Positions 21,801-34,277 of a stretch of 64,000 nucleotides of DNA are shown here, piece by piece. The translations under genes and the position numbers were made by a program. The notes under the pieces were generated by a model. That model was not told the DNA's origin. It worked only from the letters and a program-made list of their open reading frames with translations, and did no database searches. The stretch comes from Micromussa lordhowensis (taxonomy: Eukaryota > Cnidaria > Anthozoa > Scleractinia > Lobophylliidae), in NCBI GenBank assembly GCA_964020085.1, contig OZ026608.1:3470981-3534980 (forward strand), in the 5' to 3' direction. Numbering within the stretch: the stretch's first letter is position 1; each line of letters opens with the position of its first letter.

Positions 21801-22364
21801 ATGTCCGAAGCAGCGAAGTCTCCCGCTAAAAAGAAGCCAGCAGCGCCTAAAAAGCCTGCTGATCATCCACCTTATTTGGATATGATCAAGGCTGCAATTG
21901 CAGCGCTGAAGGAGCGAAGCGGTTCTTCCCGCCAAGCCATCGAGAAATACATCAAAGCCAACTACAAGGTTGGCGAGGTGGGCTCGCACTTGAAGATGGC
22001 TTTGAAGAGAGGCGCCGCCAGCGGAAAGCTTGTGCACACCAAGGGAATTGGTGCTTCAGGCTCCTTCAAGTTGCCCAAGGAGGAAAAGAAGGAGAAGAAA
22101 CCAAAGAAGAAGCCCGCTGCAAAGAAGAAGCCAGCCGCCAAACCGAAGAAGCCCGCCGCCAAGAAGGCAGCGAAGAAACCAGCGGCAAAGAAGGCTGCGA
22201 AGAAACCAGCGGCGAAAAAGCCAGCAGCGAAGAAACCAGCAGCTAAGAAACCAGCAGCAAAGAAGCCCGCAGCTAAAAAAACTGCCAAGAAACCCGCGGC
22301 CAAGAAACCCGCGGCAAAGAAGCCCGCCAAGAAGCCTGCCGCCAAGAAAACGAATAAGAAGTGA
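21801..22364 (+). CDS. H1: Linker histone H1
   Basis: 187 residues. A short Lys/Pro/Ala N-tail (1-22) is followed by the winged-helix globular domain at about 23-95, including [20 protein letters not shown] and GASGSFKL. The C-tail (about 96-187) is almost pure Lys, Ala and Pro, built from repeats such as KKPAA. It binds linker DNA at the nucleosome dyad. Intronless with the histone 3' stem-loop, so replication-dependent. The repetitive tail is probably length-variable between alleles. Confidence 0.97.
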   Translation: MSEAAKSPAKKKPAAPKKPADHPPYLDMIKAAIAALKERSGSSRQAIEKYIKANYKVGEVGSHLKMALKRGAASGKLVHTKGIGASGSFKLPKEEKKEKKPKKKPAAKKKPAAKPKKPAAKKAAKKPAAKKAAKKPAAKKPAAKKPAAKKPAAKKPAAKKTAKKPAAKKPAAKKPAKKPAAKKTNKK

Positions 22365-22394
22365 GGTGCGAGGATTCTTCACTGAACAAAAAAC

Positions 22395-22410
22395 GGCTCC
22401 TTTAGGAGCC
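22395..22410 (+). terminator. Histone 3' stem-loop of H1
   Basis: GGCTCCTTTAGGAGCC with ACCACATAC after it. The core is identical to that at the other four genes. Confidence 0.92.
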
Positions 22411-22874
22411 ACCACATACAAGAAAGTAATGATCAACAGAGCAAACAGAATTCATTCGCCATATATATTTTGATTTTAGCGTCATTTTCAATACTTATAA
22501 TATTTAACAGTTTCGGTAAATCTTTACCCGGGCGTGCTCGTCGTACCTCAGTTAGGGATTTAAAAAACATATGGCAGAAGATAATGTGCTGTTTGAGAAT
22601 TGGTACCTCTTAGAAGTGAAAACATTTCAAGCAATTTGGTACCTCTATGGGTTCTTTTCAAAATTTCCGACTAACATCCCCCGCGATCGTAACAGGCTTG
22701 TTGACATTTTGAGATATGGCCACTCTCTGGTGAAAGCTCTAGCCTTCTTTTCTTAAAAATATCTCAGAACAGGGTTGTGCATGAGCCACTATAACAACAA
22801 TTGTGGCGATGGCTTCTAAGTGATGAACCGCGAACCAATCAAGGGTGAAAGTTTCTGTAGCGGATTCCTCAACA
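22411..22874. other. Spacer after the histone cluster
   Basis: No gene seen. Another histone unit does not follow within this window. Confidence 0.5.
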
Positions 22875-23104
22875 GGGGCCCGTTTCTCGAAAGTCCCGGA
22901 AACTTTTCGGGCGCGTAAAGCCATTTTTAGTTCATCTGTATCTGAAAACGGAGAAGTGTATACGCCTGAAACTTCTTGTGTGAAGAGAACCTCTGTTTAT
23001 ATTAAGAATACGTGAATAAAACAGCTCTGTAATCATAAACTTCGAGATTTTGCTATGGCTTTTCGGGTGCGAAAACTTTTCGGGACCTTCGAGAAACGGG
23101 CCCC
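22875..23104. repeat. Foldback MITE, GGGGCCCGTTTCTCGAAAG ends
   Basis: 230 bases with inverted arms. GGGGCCCGTTTCTCGAA at 22875 pairs with TTCGAGAAACGGGCCCC ending at 23104, and the inner arms share CTTTTCGGG. Noncoding. Confidence 0.75.
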
Positions 23105-23201
23105 AGGACCCTTTCAGCATCCTCTCCCCCCGAATGCTCAGAAAAGAGCGTTTAATTTCGTTCTTGGGAGCGTTTTAGTTATTCTCTATTATTCACTCTG
23201 T

Positions 23202-23217
23202 CCCCCCCCCCCCCCCC
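23202..23217. repeat. Poly-C run
   Basis: Sixteen consecutive C residues. Such runs are length-unstable and may be misassembled. Confidence 0.9.
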
Positions 23218-23773
23218 TCAAATATTGCGGAACTATGCACTCGACTTAATCCCCCTATTCAACATCCCAGTCCCGCAAAAATGATTGAGGTAGCCTGGGA
23301 ACAAGCCTGGTTTGCGTGTTACCATTCTCGTCCCCCAGTTCACAATATACATTTCAAGTTACTTTGTTGGAGTTTCTTTCGCAGGAAAAAGGCGATCAAC
23401 TGTTTTAAAACAGGTCAGAAGTTATAATCTATCTAGTAACTTATTTTGGAAATCACTTTGACAAAGCTAAGGCATATCCTGGTGAAAAAAAGGAACAGGA
23501 TGTGACATAACTTGTGTGTCGCACGTTGCACGTTTTTTTTTTTCGTGATCTGAGAGAGACTTTTTCTGTATTGATTTTTATTTTGTAATTATTTGTTTGT
23601 CTTTATTACCCGATTAAGCAAGCCTCTATTTCGATTTTAATGGTATAGACGGGAAAATTCAGCTTTTGTAACATTATGGTTGTACTTTTGTAATATTGGT
23701 TTTAGTGCAGTGCTACGGTGAGTGATACCATACCCGTGTGGGATACGACAAAAATATGATTTCTGTAGCTCTT

Positions 23774-23962
23774 AACAAATTGATGGCAGTTTTTCATTTG
23801 TCTGACCTGTTATTGATCATGAATTTCGTCATAGCTTTATCAAATTCACTGTGGATCCATGAGGTGACAGCCGAGTGGATCCACATACTACTTTGACAAT
23901 GTTATGACGACATTTATTGTCAATAACAGGACAGATGCATGAAAAACTGCAGTCAATTTGTT
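23774..23962. repeat. Foldback element around a GGATCC hairpin
   Basis: An imperfect palindrome. Arms AACAAATTGATGGCAG and CTGCAGTCAATTTGTT enclose inner arms with TGTTATTGA and TGTGGATCCA. The centre is TGAGGTGACAGCCGAG. Confidence 0.7.
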
Positions 23963-24250
23963 TTTTGCAATAACAAATCATCAAATTGTCAATTATCAGC
24001 GCTCGTTGTGTCATAAATTAATTTGTCTGTCTGCTTAATGATAATGAAAGTTAGCCAATGACCATGCAAGAATTTATACAGTTATTATAAAAAAGTAGTG
24101 AAAACATACTGAGTTGTATGGGAAGTGGTAGCTTGATGCACAGGTTAACCTGTGTTGAGACATTTACCATATCAGCTTTTAAGGAGACTACAAAAACAAG
24201 TAACTGCAAAAACATTTGGGGGTCACCAACTTTATTTGGTTCAATGATAA

Positions 24251-24475
24251 AGCAGGGCTCGAAAAAAGTGCTATCCGGTCGTGTTGGACAAGTAGAATTT
24301 CCTTCTGGGCAAGTGGTCTTTCATTCTCATTGCCCAATGGGCAATGGATCGGGCAAGTCGTTTGCCAAGTTAAGCTTTAAAAGAGCAAACTAAGACTTGT
24401 CCATGGCAAGTAAAATTTGAGAGCTACTTGCCACAAGGGCAAGCTGGAATTCAAGTTTTTTTCAAGCTCTGTAAA
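24251..24475. repeat. Dispersed repeat, copy 1
   Basis: Shares its whole length with 60931-61155: CTCGAAAAAAGTGCT, GGGCAAGT motifs, AAATTTGAGAGCT and CAAGGGCAAGC in the same order. It also has internal GGGCAAG/CTTGCCC inverted motifs. Family identity unknown. Confidence 0.75.
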
Positions 24476-24479
24476 GGGG

Positions 24480-25589
24480 TAACAATGTTTATGTACCCTG
24501 ATTTTGGCATACTTAACCTAGCATGACCTCCAAGATTTTAAGATCAAAATATTAAAGATGAGTCAACAGAGGTATAGTGCCTTAGTCTGTTGCATTTGTG
24601 ATATTCTAAATGTTGCCATCCTTTTCGTAAAACGAGAAAGTGATTTATCAAAAGAAAAGTGGAGGTCACCAAATGTTCAAGATCACTAAATTTATGCAAA
24701 GTTACAGCTATGAGCACTGGCACTTTTATTGTTCACATAAGGGACAGATCCAGGATATTTCTTAGGACAGGGTGCACCACTAAGGAATGGTGTAACTGAC
24801 TGGTGAGGTAAACAAATTTTCAAAGTGGCATGTCATCCCAGGGGAGGGGAGGGTGCGCCCCCCCTGCACCCTACCCCTAGATCCACCCTGCATGTTATTC
24901 CTTAATGTGCTTGTCAATGCATGATATGGCATGCAAATTGCACAGTAAAGATAGGCACAAACGACGTTATTAGCAGGGACATATACTTATGTTGTGAACA
25001 CCTGGCAAGTGGCCATGCCAAACTTTCAATTCAGTAACAAGATCAGATTTCTACTTATTAATCTTCTGGTATAATTTTTCTTCTTGTTCTTGTATAAACT
25101 AGCAGGCATCATTGCTTGACAGCGTCTTAGGCTATCAATGTCAAATCCTTTATAACCTGATTTGTTGCGATTCCTCAGAAATAAAAATTCTGTAACCATT
25201 TGTCTGAAACTTTTCCTGAATGTTCCCTACCAAGCACTCTTTTGAAAAAAAAAACAATAAAAAAGTTAGGTCACCTTGCTTGCAAAAGAGATATGATATG
25301 CCAGTCTCACCCATTTATGCTTAATATACAATCATGTTATTTCGTCAGTTCATGTTACATTTTGCGGTAGCTGGAAGCAAAGTTTGCTAATAAAAGGAAT
25401 ACTTGAAAAAATTCTTGACTAATAGGTAGAAAGTCTTGAGCATATGGAACAATGTAATATATAATTTCTGGGACAATCACTCAGCAACAAAGGCTCATAA
25501 CGTTACTTGAGTCGTTGTTTTTAAGATCTAAATTTGCAACCTAGAGAAACAGCACACTTTTAGCTATATCTTTTCTTTCCTTCTGAACA
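24480..25589. other. Region upstream of HCCS
   Basis: No coding region. A short match to the 1869-2531 MITE family (AATAAAAAAGTTAGGTCACC near 25256) precedes the longer match that starts near 25590. HCCS probably has a noncoding first exon somewhere here, which I could not place. Confidence 0.4.
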
Positions 25590-25815
25590 TGTTTTTAGTT
25601 TTTTTTTCAACTTAGAGAGGATCATTTGTACACTGAAATTATGCGATAAAAAATATAGGCCAGCATGCTTGTTTAAGAGAAAAAAAAAACATTTATTTTG
25701 CTGCCCAGCTTAGCTTGAAGGAAATCTCTTGATGATTTTTTTATTGCACATGCTTATGAGTGCGTGCTATTGACACAAAAATCATATGCAGTAGGGATGC
25801 ATAATGCAATTCTGA
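25590..25815. repeat. Degenerate copy of the 1869-2531 MITE family
   Basis: Matches the right part of the element at 1869-2531 in order: TTGTTTAAGAGAAAA, GGAAATCTCTT, and CAGTAGGGATGC followed by ATAATGCAAT. The CpG-rich tract of the other copy has decayed to TG/CA. It lies just upstream of the HCCS coding start. Confidence 0.7.
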
Positions 25816-25914
25816 AGCTTGATAAAATGGGTGGTCTCTACAGAGAAACGTTTTTCATCTTCCAGAATAGTCGCAGAAGATTCCAACCTGACAATTAGTC
25901 TTTTACTTCCAGAA

Positions 25915-28900
25915 ATGGGTGGAAGCTCGTCAACACCAGTTCCATCAGATGCTGGTGGTAGTGCGGCTATTGTCACTCAAGCTCCGACCGGTGGATGTCC
26001 AGTTCAGCATAGTCCTCCAGCACCTGGCAGAACGTCAAAACCGTCAATCAGTGAATGCCCAGTCCATCAAGATAGCATGGTGAAACTTCAAGCCAGTCAG
26101 TGTCCCATCAGTGCAGGTAGTGGCTGCGACAGCACCGCTATTGATAAGGGTGCAGATGCCTTGGACCCAGCTAATATGGTAAGAGGCATAACGTTCCATT
26201 TAGTCCTACACTTGAATTAGTTTTTCTCCTTCTTTTCCACACTACATTTTATTTAATATTAGTGCTGAGGATTTGGTGTGGTATGCCAGGATAATAACCA
26301 GGGTTGTAGCTAAGAAAATAGTCTCCTGGCTAAGATTTTCATTGAGCTAGTCACCATTTTTCCCGAGAGACCTGGAACAAAATTTTTGAATGCAGGGCTA
26401 TCAAGCTTCGCGTTTACAAAATGGCAGACACAGTACACAGAAAGAGAACATAATAAACAAGTGCTTAAAACAAGATTACTTTTCAATTACTTTACTTGTT
26501 AAAGTGGTGCCAATACTCAAGGTAGTCAGGAATTTATTCCAAACTTTTCATTGAGTTGATTTAGACGGGGATTTGGTTCAGATGCGAAATGATTATACGT
26601 GCGCAACCTAAAAACTGTTCATTGTTCTTTACCGCGTGTTCGCCACCAAAATCCAGCCGGCGATCACCTCTTTCTCAGAAAGCAAATTTCGCCGGCAGCC
26701 GGCACTTAGCAACAACCCTGAATAACACAAATCCAGTGTTTATTCCGGACCTACATTCTCTTCAGTCGCTGGTTCTTGTGTAGTTAAGGCGATTGACTGT
26801 TGATTGGTTGATTGGTACCCATAATTGACCCTCCATCATATTGTGCAATTCCAGAAGATATCTATACTCCTCCACAGAAGGGATTGGAATTTCCTGAGGG
26901 ATGGGGGGTTCTCTAAGACCAAAAGATTTAAAGAAATGTATGGAGCTTAATCAGAATTTCTTGAGGGGTGAGGTTCTTAGAAAAAATCCCTTCTGTTGGG
27001 GAGGTATGGATATTTTCTGGAACTACACATCAAATTTTGAGTAGAGTAGTAACCAAGTCTCTCCATCCCTGCAAGAGAGGTGATGGTAAATCAAGAGAGC
27101 AAAGTTGAAGTCCAGGATTTGATAAAAACACAGGACTACAGTTGAATGATTGCATATATTATGTAGTTGACTTTTTTTGCAATACTAGATAACAAAAAAC
27201 ATTTTTCATTATTTAGGCAAAATACATCTGATGTTTGGGCTGTAATACAGTAGAGCCCTGTTAATACTTTCACCAACAGTTCTTGAAAATTAGGTCGTTA
27301 ACTGGATAGCCACATTAATAGGGTAGGGTCAAATTTCATGACTGGTCTAAATTGATTGACGTCTTAACATATATACCGGTACCATATCACGATTGCACTT
27401 CTAAAGAACCATTCTTGAATAACAAAACTTGAAACCTCAATCAGTACATACAGCATTAACAATATTAACATAAACTTTACTGGTTTGAGTGGCCGTATAA
27501 TGATAAAGGATTACACAGGTTGGAATTTCAGAATGTGCCCATTGGCTGTATTAATGGGGTGGGTGCTTTAACAGGGTTTACTCAATATATTTGGCATTTT
27601 GTGGGGACATAAAAACCTTTAGAAAGCAGCCCTAAGAAAAGATGCGCACCGATTGGTTAATAATCATGTCTCTATTAAACAGTTAGATTGTGAGCTACAG
27701 ATTTCTATTGCCCTCGTCAACAATCACACATAGAAATCGCGAGCAAATAATCCAATTGTTTTAGTATAAATCTACTAGTCGTTCAAAACTTTATCTAAAT
27801 CCCCTTCACAGACACTTCAAAAACACTAAGACACGGCCATCATTTGTTAACTAGGGCACACTGCTATGCTATTCACTGTCTATCACAGAATAGATAGTGA
27901 ATAGCATAGCCAGTCAGAGAATGGCATTCATGATAGAACAGTAGACTGTAGTAGATTTATACTTGATTGTCTAAAAGATTTAAAACTTGATAGAAACACA
28001 GAACTAGCATGAGCTGTTGAAGTAATAATGGCGCAAGTAAAGAGAATTGCTTTTTGATAATCAAAGTAAACAAGTTGTTTTACTTTTTTGTTCTCCGCCC
28101 AAAACACTTGTATTTGGGAGAACTCGAAAATGCTGTGGAAACACTCGACTGCGGCTTGTGTTCCCACAGCATTTCTCGTTCTCCCAACCTTCCACTTGAT
28201 AGAAACACAGTATATGTTTTCTATTTCTTAAATAATAATAATGTAACTGTATTAACGAGGTGACCGTAAGGTGGGGTTCTATTACAGTAGGTGTTTGTAT
28301 TCCTTAGCAGGCCTGAGGAGAAATTAACAGTTAATCATTCTTTCTTTGTAGATGCCTCCACCAAACCAACAGCCGTCTCCAGGCCAGCCATTCTCTCTGC
28401 CAACCAACCGTCAGGTGTCAACCATCCCTAGAGGGGGTACTGGCAAGGAAGAGAACTGGGTGTACCCCTCACAGCAGATGTTTTGGAACGCAATGCTACG
28501 TAAGGGCTGGAAATGGCAGGACGATGAAGTACAGTCTAACGACATGGATAATATCATCCGCATTCACAATGCTAACAATGAGGCTGCATGGCAGGAGATT
28601 CTGAAATGGGAAGCGCTTCATTACAAGTAAGATTAGAATTATTATTTTTATTTTTTTTAATGTCATAACCACAAAAATTACAACAATAATCATATTTACA
28701 CACGCAAAAAATTAGAGTGGAAAATTACCAGTCCATTTTCTATAAAAGGTTGCTAAATCATACTATTTTAATTCATTATTGCTTTTAAGAAGAAAATGAT
28801 TTTCACCTGTTACATGAATTTGTGTGCTTGTTTATTGTAATACCTTTCAAACTGGGTTTGTGAAAGTACAGACAAAAAGTATCATCTTAAGTATTTGCAA

Positions 28901-30515
28901 TTCCAGCAAATAATAGCTGTAATCTCGGATGGTGGAGCATGCATGCATGTATGCGCATTCCCTTTGGTTAGTGTAGGAATCTACCCCGGGAAATTGCGTT
29001 ATATGGGCATAGACAGGTGCAAGGAACCGATGTGATATTTTAGCCTAATAAACCTAATTTATATCCACAGGGAATGCGGAACACCCAAACTTCTAAGCTT
29101 CAAAGGAAAAGCAAAAGAGTTTTCTCCAAGAGCAAGGATACGAAGCTGGATGGGGTATGTTCATTTTCAACACTGGTAGAAATTTGCAGTTGTGGTAGCT
29201 GGGGGTTTTGCACCCAAGTGAGTTTGCACCCACATTGAGTCTGCACTCACATTGAGCACCCACATTGTGTTTGCACCCAAGTGAGTTTGTGCCAACATCG
29301 AGTCTGCGCCCACATTGAATTCACACCCAAGTGAGTTCACGCCCACATTGAGTCAACTCCACTGAGTTCATTCCCACGTACTACCTAACTTCTACATCTC
29401 GAATCATCCTATATTGTGTTTTTATAATTAAAGAAAATCAAACTATCTGTGAGAATGAATGTTCTTTAGGCTGTTCAAGTCAAGCATGTGATGCAATCAG
29501 TCTGCCGCTGATTTGCTTTCACTTATTACTCAGACTTGCTTACAAAGCGAACTCACACTTGGAACATGAAACTTTGATATAACTTTTTATTCAAACTTGC
29601 AATAAAAAATTTTAAAGGCAGCTCATACTTTCAAGCCTAAAAACTGCAGTCTAACACAGAATTTGGGGCGACCTTGAAATAGAAAGTTTATAATGAGTTT
29701 TGATGTGTGTGAACTTGATTGGGTGTGAAACAGGTAGCTTTTCCTGTGGTTTATCGCTGGACCTGTTAGCTTATGATTTTCATTAAGCTGGAAAATAACT
29801 CAAGGCAGCAATTGCTGTCTTTGTTGCTAGGATAAGTAATTTAAATGTTAGGTCATTTTTTGTTTAGAATATTTGGTAGCTAGAATTCGAGCTACACCCA
29901 CAAAACCTTTTAGATGTGACCTATTAAATTACTGATAATCATTGCTGTCACTTCCTCGTAGGAGTTCCCTGGGGATAAATTGCACCCTCGGGTGGTTTCA
30001 TAGTAAGCCCCCCCCCCCCCCAGTAATAGCCCATGGTGGATCTGTATCAAAATTCCGTGTTACTCGGAGGCTTTCTGCCCAAATTTGTAAATTTTCTAAG
30101 AACTCTTTTGTAAGAGACTTGATGGAAGAAAACAAAGCTAAAATTATATAGAATCTTGACAGAAGTCTCGATGCCGTGTTTTAACATGGCATCTTCTGTC
30201 AAGATTCTCTATTTTAAAAAAGTAACTAAGTTGAACTTTCCCGTTTTGATTTACTGCTAATACATAATATTTGTTCATGTTCCCAGTTACGAGCTTCCAT
30301 TTGATCGTCACGACTGGGTCGTCGATCGCTGCGGTCGGGAAGTCCGGTACATTATCGATTACTACGACATCGGTGACGAAGAAGCTTACAAGAGAGGAGA
30401 ATTTGTAGCGCTTGACGTCCGACCAGCTATGGATTCGTTTCAAGCAGTCTTAGACCGAGCAAGAATCGCTGTTCTTCGGTGGACGCTTTACTTCAGTAGT
30501 CCAAAAGACGAGTAA
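25915..30515 (+). CDS. HCCS: Holocytochrome c-type synthase
   Basis: Joined exons 25915-26178, 28352-28626, 29071-29154 and 30287-30515 give 283 residues. All junctions are GT-AG and in frame. HCCS covalently attaches heme to cytochrome c/c1 in the mitochondrial intermembrane space. There are three Cys-Pro heme-regulatory motifs (residues 28-29, 48-49, 63-64), then DPANMMPPPNQ, KKGWKWxD-like (RKGWKWQDD), [17 protein letters not shown] with the axial heme ligand His160, [21 protein letters not shown] and DVRPAMDS. The start at 25915 (MGGSSS) sits 3 bases after a TTTTACTTCCAG acceptor, so an untranslated 5' exon is likely. Length is close to human (268). A poly(A) signal lies at 31021. Confidence 0.95.
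27677..27762. repeat. Foldback in HCCS intron 1
   Basis: TTAGATTGTGAGCTACAGATTTCTAT pairs imperfectly with ATAGAAATCGCGAGCAAATAATCCAA. It resembles the palindrome at 57493-57602, which also sits beside a copy of the repeat described at 27986. Confidence 0.6.
27863..27910. repeat. 48-base palindrome
   Basis: GCTATGCTATTCACTGTCTAT and its complement, with a loop of a few bases. It is a near-perfect hairpin within HCCS intron 1. Confidence 0.75.
27986..28230. repeat. Dispersed repeat with internal hairpin, copy 1
   Basis: Matches 57666-57884 along its length (GATAGAAACACAGAACTAGCA, the CTGTGGAAACACTCG/GTGTTCCCACAGC hairpin, ATGTTTTCTATTTCTTA). The internal hairpin spans about 28114-28185. It lies in HCCS intron 1. 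Confidence 0.75.
29208..29370. repeat. Minisatellite in HCCS intron 3
   Basis: About five degenerate units of roughly 32 bases alternating CACCCAAGTGAGTTTG and CACCCACATTGAGTC-like segments. Noncoding, probably length-variable. Confidence 0.8.
30150..30207. repeat. Hairpin in HCCS intron 3
   Basis: AGAATCTTGACAGAAG and CTTCTGTCAAGATTCT form inverted arms about 135-80 bases upstream of the last HCCS exon. Confidence 0.7.
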
Positions 30516-31020
30516 ATTAAAAATTTGAACAGTTTGCGCAAAAAAAGGGCCCGAAAGCTTAGTTCTTCAATATGGACAGCAATCACGGAAAAAAAAAAAC
30601 AGTTTCAGGTTTGATTTTCGCCAAATGACTCTCTGAACTGTCAAGAAGTTGTTTTGTATCTGATTGAAGCATACGAGGAATTTTCGGTACGGTAACTAAA
30701 AGGTGCAGCGAGTTAATCTAAATGTCTGACATCTCGGCCACAATTATCTTTTGAAATTGGGAGACAAAATCCTAATGACTGAACACTTATTCTAACCTTG
30801 TCGGTGAAATTTGTGTCGCTTTATACTCGTGTGACAAGACTTCCCTTTAACTTTGAATCGCAGAAAGGATGTACTATTAAAATAGTTGTAATATATAATT
30901 TATTGTGTGGATTATGGGAAAATTACTCTTTACATCGGATAATGTTCATATCCCATTTCATTTTGCTAAATCATGTCCAAACTTATTGTACATACAGATT
31001 TGTGCATGAAGGAACAGTTG

Positions 31021-31026
31021 AATAAA
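31021..31026 (+). terminator. Poly(A) signal of HCCS
   Basis: AATAAA about 500 bases past the HCCS stop, followed by GT/T-rich sequence. It is the most likely 3' end signal, giving a 3' UTR of about 0.5 kb. Confidence 0.55.
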
Positions 31027-31506
31027 GTTTATCAAGATGTATGTTTTCAAGAAGTTTGTATACTTTTTTTTTAAATCCCTAGTCTTCCCAAAGAAAACAT
31101 TTCAAGTATTGTACACTGACTTTACTCTTAGAAGAAAATCATTTACCATTTTAAATAGTTGATGCAAACAGCCCTCAAATGTGAAACCTTTGTCTCTGAA
31201 TTTCTGTTGTTGGGTCATATCATCTGTCTCCCGTAAGTCTTTCTCATTGTAGAGACTTACGCATCGAGCAGAGAATCGGCTGAGGAAAAAATGATCGAGA
31301 GAGCTGCAGGCAGGCGCGAAGGAAGAGAAAGCAATCGTAAAAACAGAACGGTGAACCGGAGCAATTCTCAGGGCCTACCAGGCGTACATCTTTGCCATAC
31401 GTTAAGGGGAGACCCACCTTTTTGAGTGTGTTCTACATGCATGCATAATAAAATTAAACTGTGAACTTTTTATGTAGAAAAAGCTAACACCAAATGTCGA
31501 AAACTC

Positions 31507-34239
31507 CTAGAGTTCGTCTCCTGTACGAGTTTTCGTTTGTTGTTTATCCTTCTCCTTTTTCGAGGTTTTCCTGAAAGAATAAAAATTTAATGTTTAATAT
31601 AAATGCTTCGTCAAGTCACTCCAGGACAGTTATTATGAGGAAGAGTTTGACTGAAAACGCGCGCGCCCTGGGGACGAGGATGCATTTGGGGGGTCGATAT
31701 AACGTAACAAAATGATCATAACTGTGCTTTGCTCGCCATGCGTTAAATAGTTGGCACACATTGAAATAATTGCACACAATTTTACAGAAGAAAAACTCAT
31801 TCTCCCTCTGGTCTCATTTTACAAAGAAACGAAAAGAGGGCTAAAAGAAGAATGTTTGCAAAGGAAAGGTGTTAAAATCATACTCACTTTGTTTTTTTGC
31901 TCTTCTCCTTTGTTTTACTGTTTTCATCCTGAATTTCATCTCCTCTGGTTTCGCTCGCAGACTTGACTTTCTCACAGTCCACGGGCAACATTTCGTTAAA
32001 CCGCGAAAATGGCGCCAAATTTTCGCGATCGAGGAATATATCTGAGATAACTTCACCGACTCTTTCCTTCGTCAAACTTCCATCCAATGTTTTAAACAGC
32101 CGCTTTTTCGGTTTAGCAAACAGTAACACCGGAAGGTTGTCGGGAGAGATGCCGAAAACTTCGCCATATTCTGGATGGCAGGTTGCATTGACCCAGAGGT
32201 AGTGTAAAGGTTTATCTGAAAAAATATTTTAAAACTCGTGAAAACCATAGCTAGTTATTGTCCTCCAACCTCTAGCCTGATCTAAACTACTTGCCTCTTG
32301 GGAGACATTGGTTTGTGCGCAGTAACAACATGAGCAGGAATTGAAATGTAAACTCTAATGGAATGCCTAGTCCATATAATCATGACCTGTTATAACAATA
32401 TTACTGCAAATTATTTCCAGTATTCTTGTCAGACACCCTCAACAATTCGCTTGAATTTATTTATGCGTCAAGGAGGACAAGAACCTCTGCGAGAAAAATT
32501 AGCTTTATTACTAGCCTGCGTAGCAAGCGTTCGCGTACGAAGCTCAAGAGTTTTTGCGCATTGTGATAGTGCGTAAATTTGTAAATTGGAGCTAATTTAC
32601 GCGTGGTCAGAATGCGGAAAAGCTCTTCGTATGGGAACGCTTGCTACGCAGGCTACTTTATTACCCAAGAACACAATTATTTTAAACTGACACTGGACAG
32701 ACGTGAGCTAGGGTGGAGCCCAAAAATCTCGTACCGGCAGAGTTCTACATTCCCTAGACCTCAAATAGACTTAATCCATTTTTAGGCGCCACGAGAACCG
32801 GAAAATCTAGGAACAGTGCTATATCCCTAGGGTATATTAAGTCCGTTCTCCCTTCGAGTTCTACTTCATTGTCATGGTGTTCTCCCTTGGCTATTCTCCA
32901 TTAGGTACACTAACTACTACACAATTAAACTCGAATCATAGGAACGAAATGTGTTCATAACAGCCTTACCTTTCATATCTGGCATTTTCTGTAGATCTTT
33001 AAACAATTTTAAAGCGTTTTTAACTGATGCTTTTTCCTTGCCATCCACAAAGTAGATCAAACACAAACCAAGCGAGGAATCTGTACACATTCTCTTATGA
33101 TTCTCAAATGTAATTTCTCTCTCTAAAGCATTATTGTCTCCATCTTCTGGATAAGCATTCTCGGGTTCCCTCGCCAGAATTTCCTTAACATCTTCAACGA
33201 AAAATTCCCTCAAGCCAACCTTTCCCTTGAATTTTCTGGCGGTAGGATGATCCAGGTAATGTTTTTCGTGGACAGAGAAGAAAAATCTTGTCAAGTTCAG
33301 GTACGAGATTTCACCATACTCTTTCGTGTCATAAAACACTGAGCTAAATCTGATGAGTTCTTTGTCAGCACTTTCCGTAGCTACCATTACCAAGATTGCT
33401 GGTATTTTTTTGATTTGGAAATTCTGCTTGATCTGTTGATTCGGCTTGTGCAGAACAGCAAAGTTGAAATAGTTGGAGTATTTTAGAGCAATGCCTCGGA
33501 AAATAGGTGACGTAGTGCTTTTTTCTGAAAGAGAGAATCAATGAAAATAATTAATCGGACTATTTAATGACGAAAATCCATTCATTAAATGCAACTTTTC
33601 ATGTTTCTCGCGATTCTTCCTTTGAGTTCCCGTTTGCTAAGTTCTGATTGGTTTAAAAAAACTCGTGCAACACTTAACCAATCGGAGGCAAACATGCCGT
33701 TATTTTCAACCAATCAGAAGCAAAACTAACAAGGTAGAGCACATTATACCTGTGTTAAAAGAACCACACTGGCTATCTGTACAGTTCAGGATCCAACATA
33801 AAATCACACTATTGACTTTTAAATGTTTGTGTGACACCGCCCCCGCTTATCTAAAGGAGTTAGTCCGCCCGTATATACGTACCAAACCACAGTCTGAGAT
33901 CAAACTCTAAAAACTATTTAGCACGTGAACAATACTACCTACAAGGTTATGACCTTAGAGCCTTCTCAGTTGCTGCACCTACGCTATGGAATGCCTTGCC
34001 AGATAAGCTTAGAGATCATTCGCAACACTCCGGACATCATTCGCTTAGAGATCATTCGCAATTATTTGAGAAAGCATTAAAACACATTAATTTAAAAGAG
34101 CTTTTAACTTATGATTTCTGATGTAAATGTTCATTGTTTTAATTTGTTTTGCTTTTATTTACTCATTTAAATTGCGAAGTGCTAATGAACTACCGGGAAT
34201 TCGCGCTATAAATGTTACTTATTATTATCATTATCATTT

Positions 34240-34277
<38 letters not shown>

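Noticed and set aside
21962..22345. Ala/Gly/Phe-rich frame antisense to H1
   Set aside because: A shadow of the Lys-Ala-Pro repeats of the H1 tail on the opposite strand.
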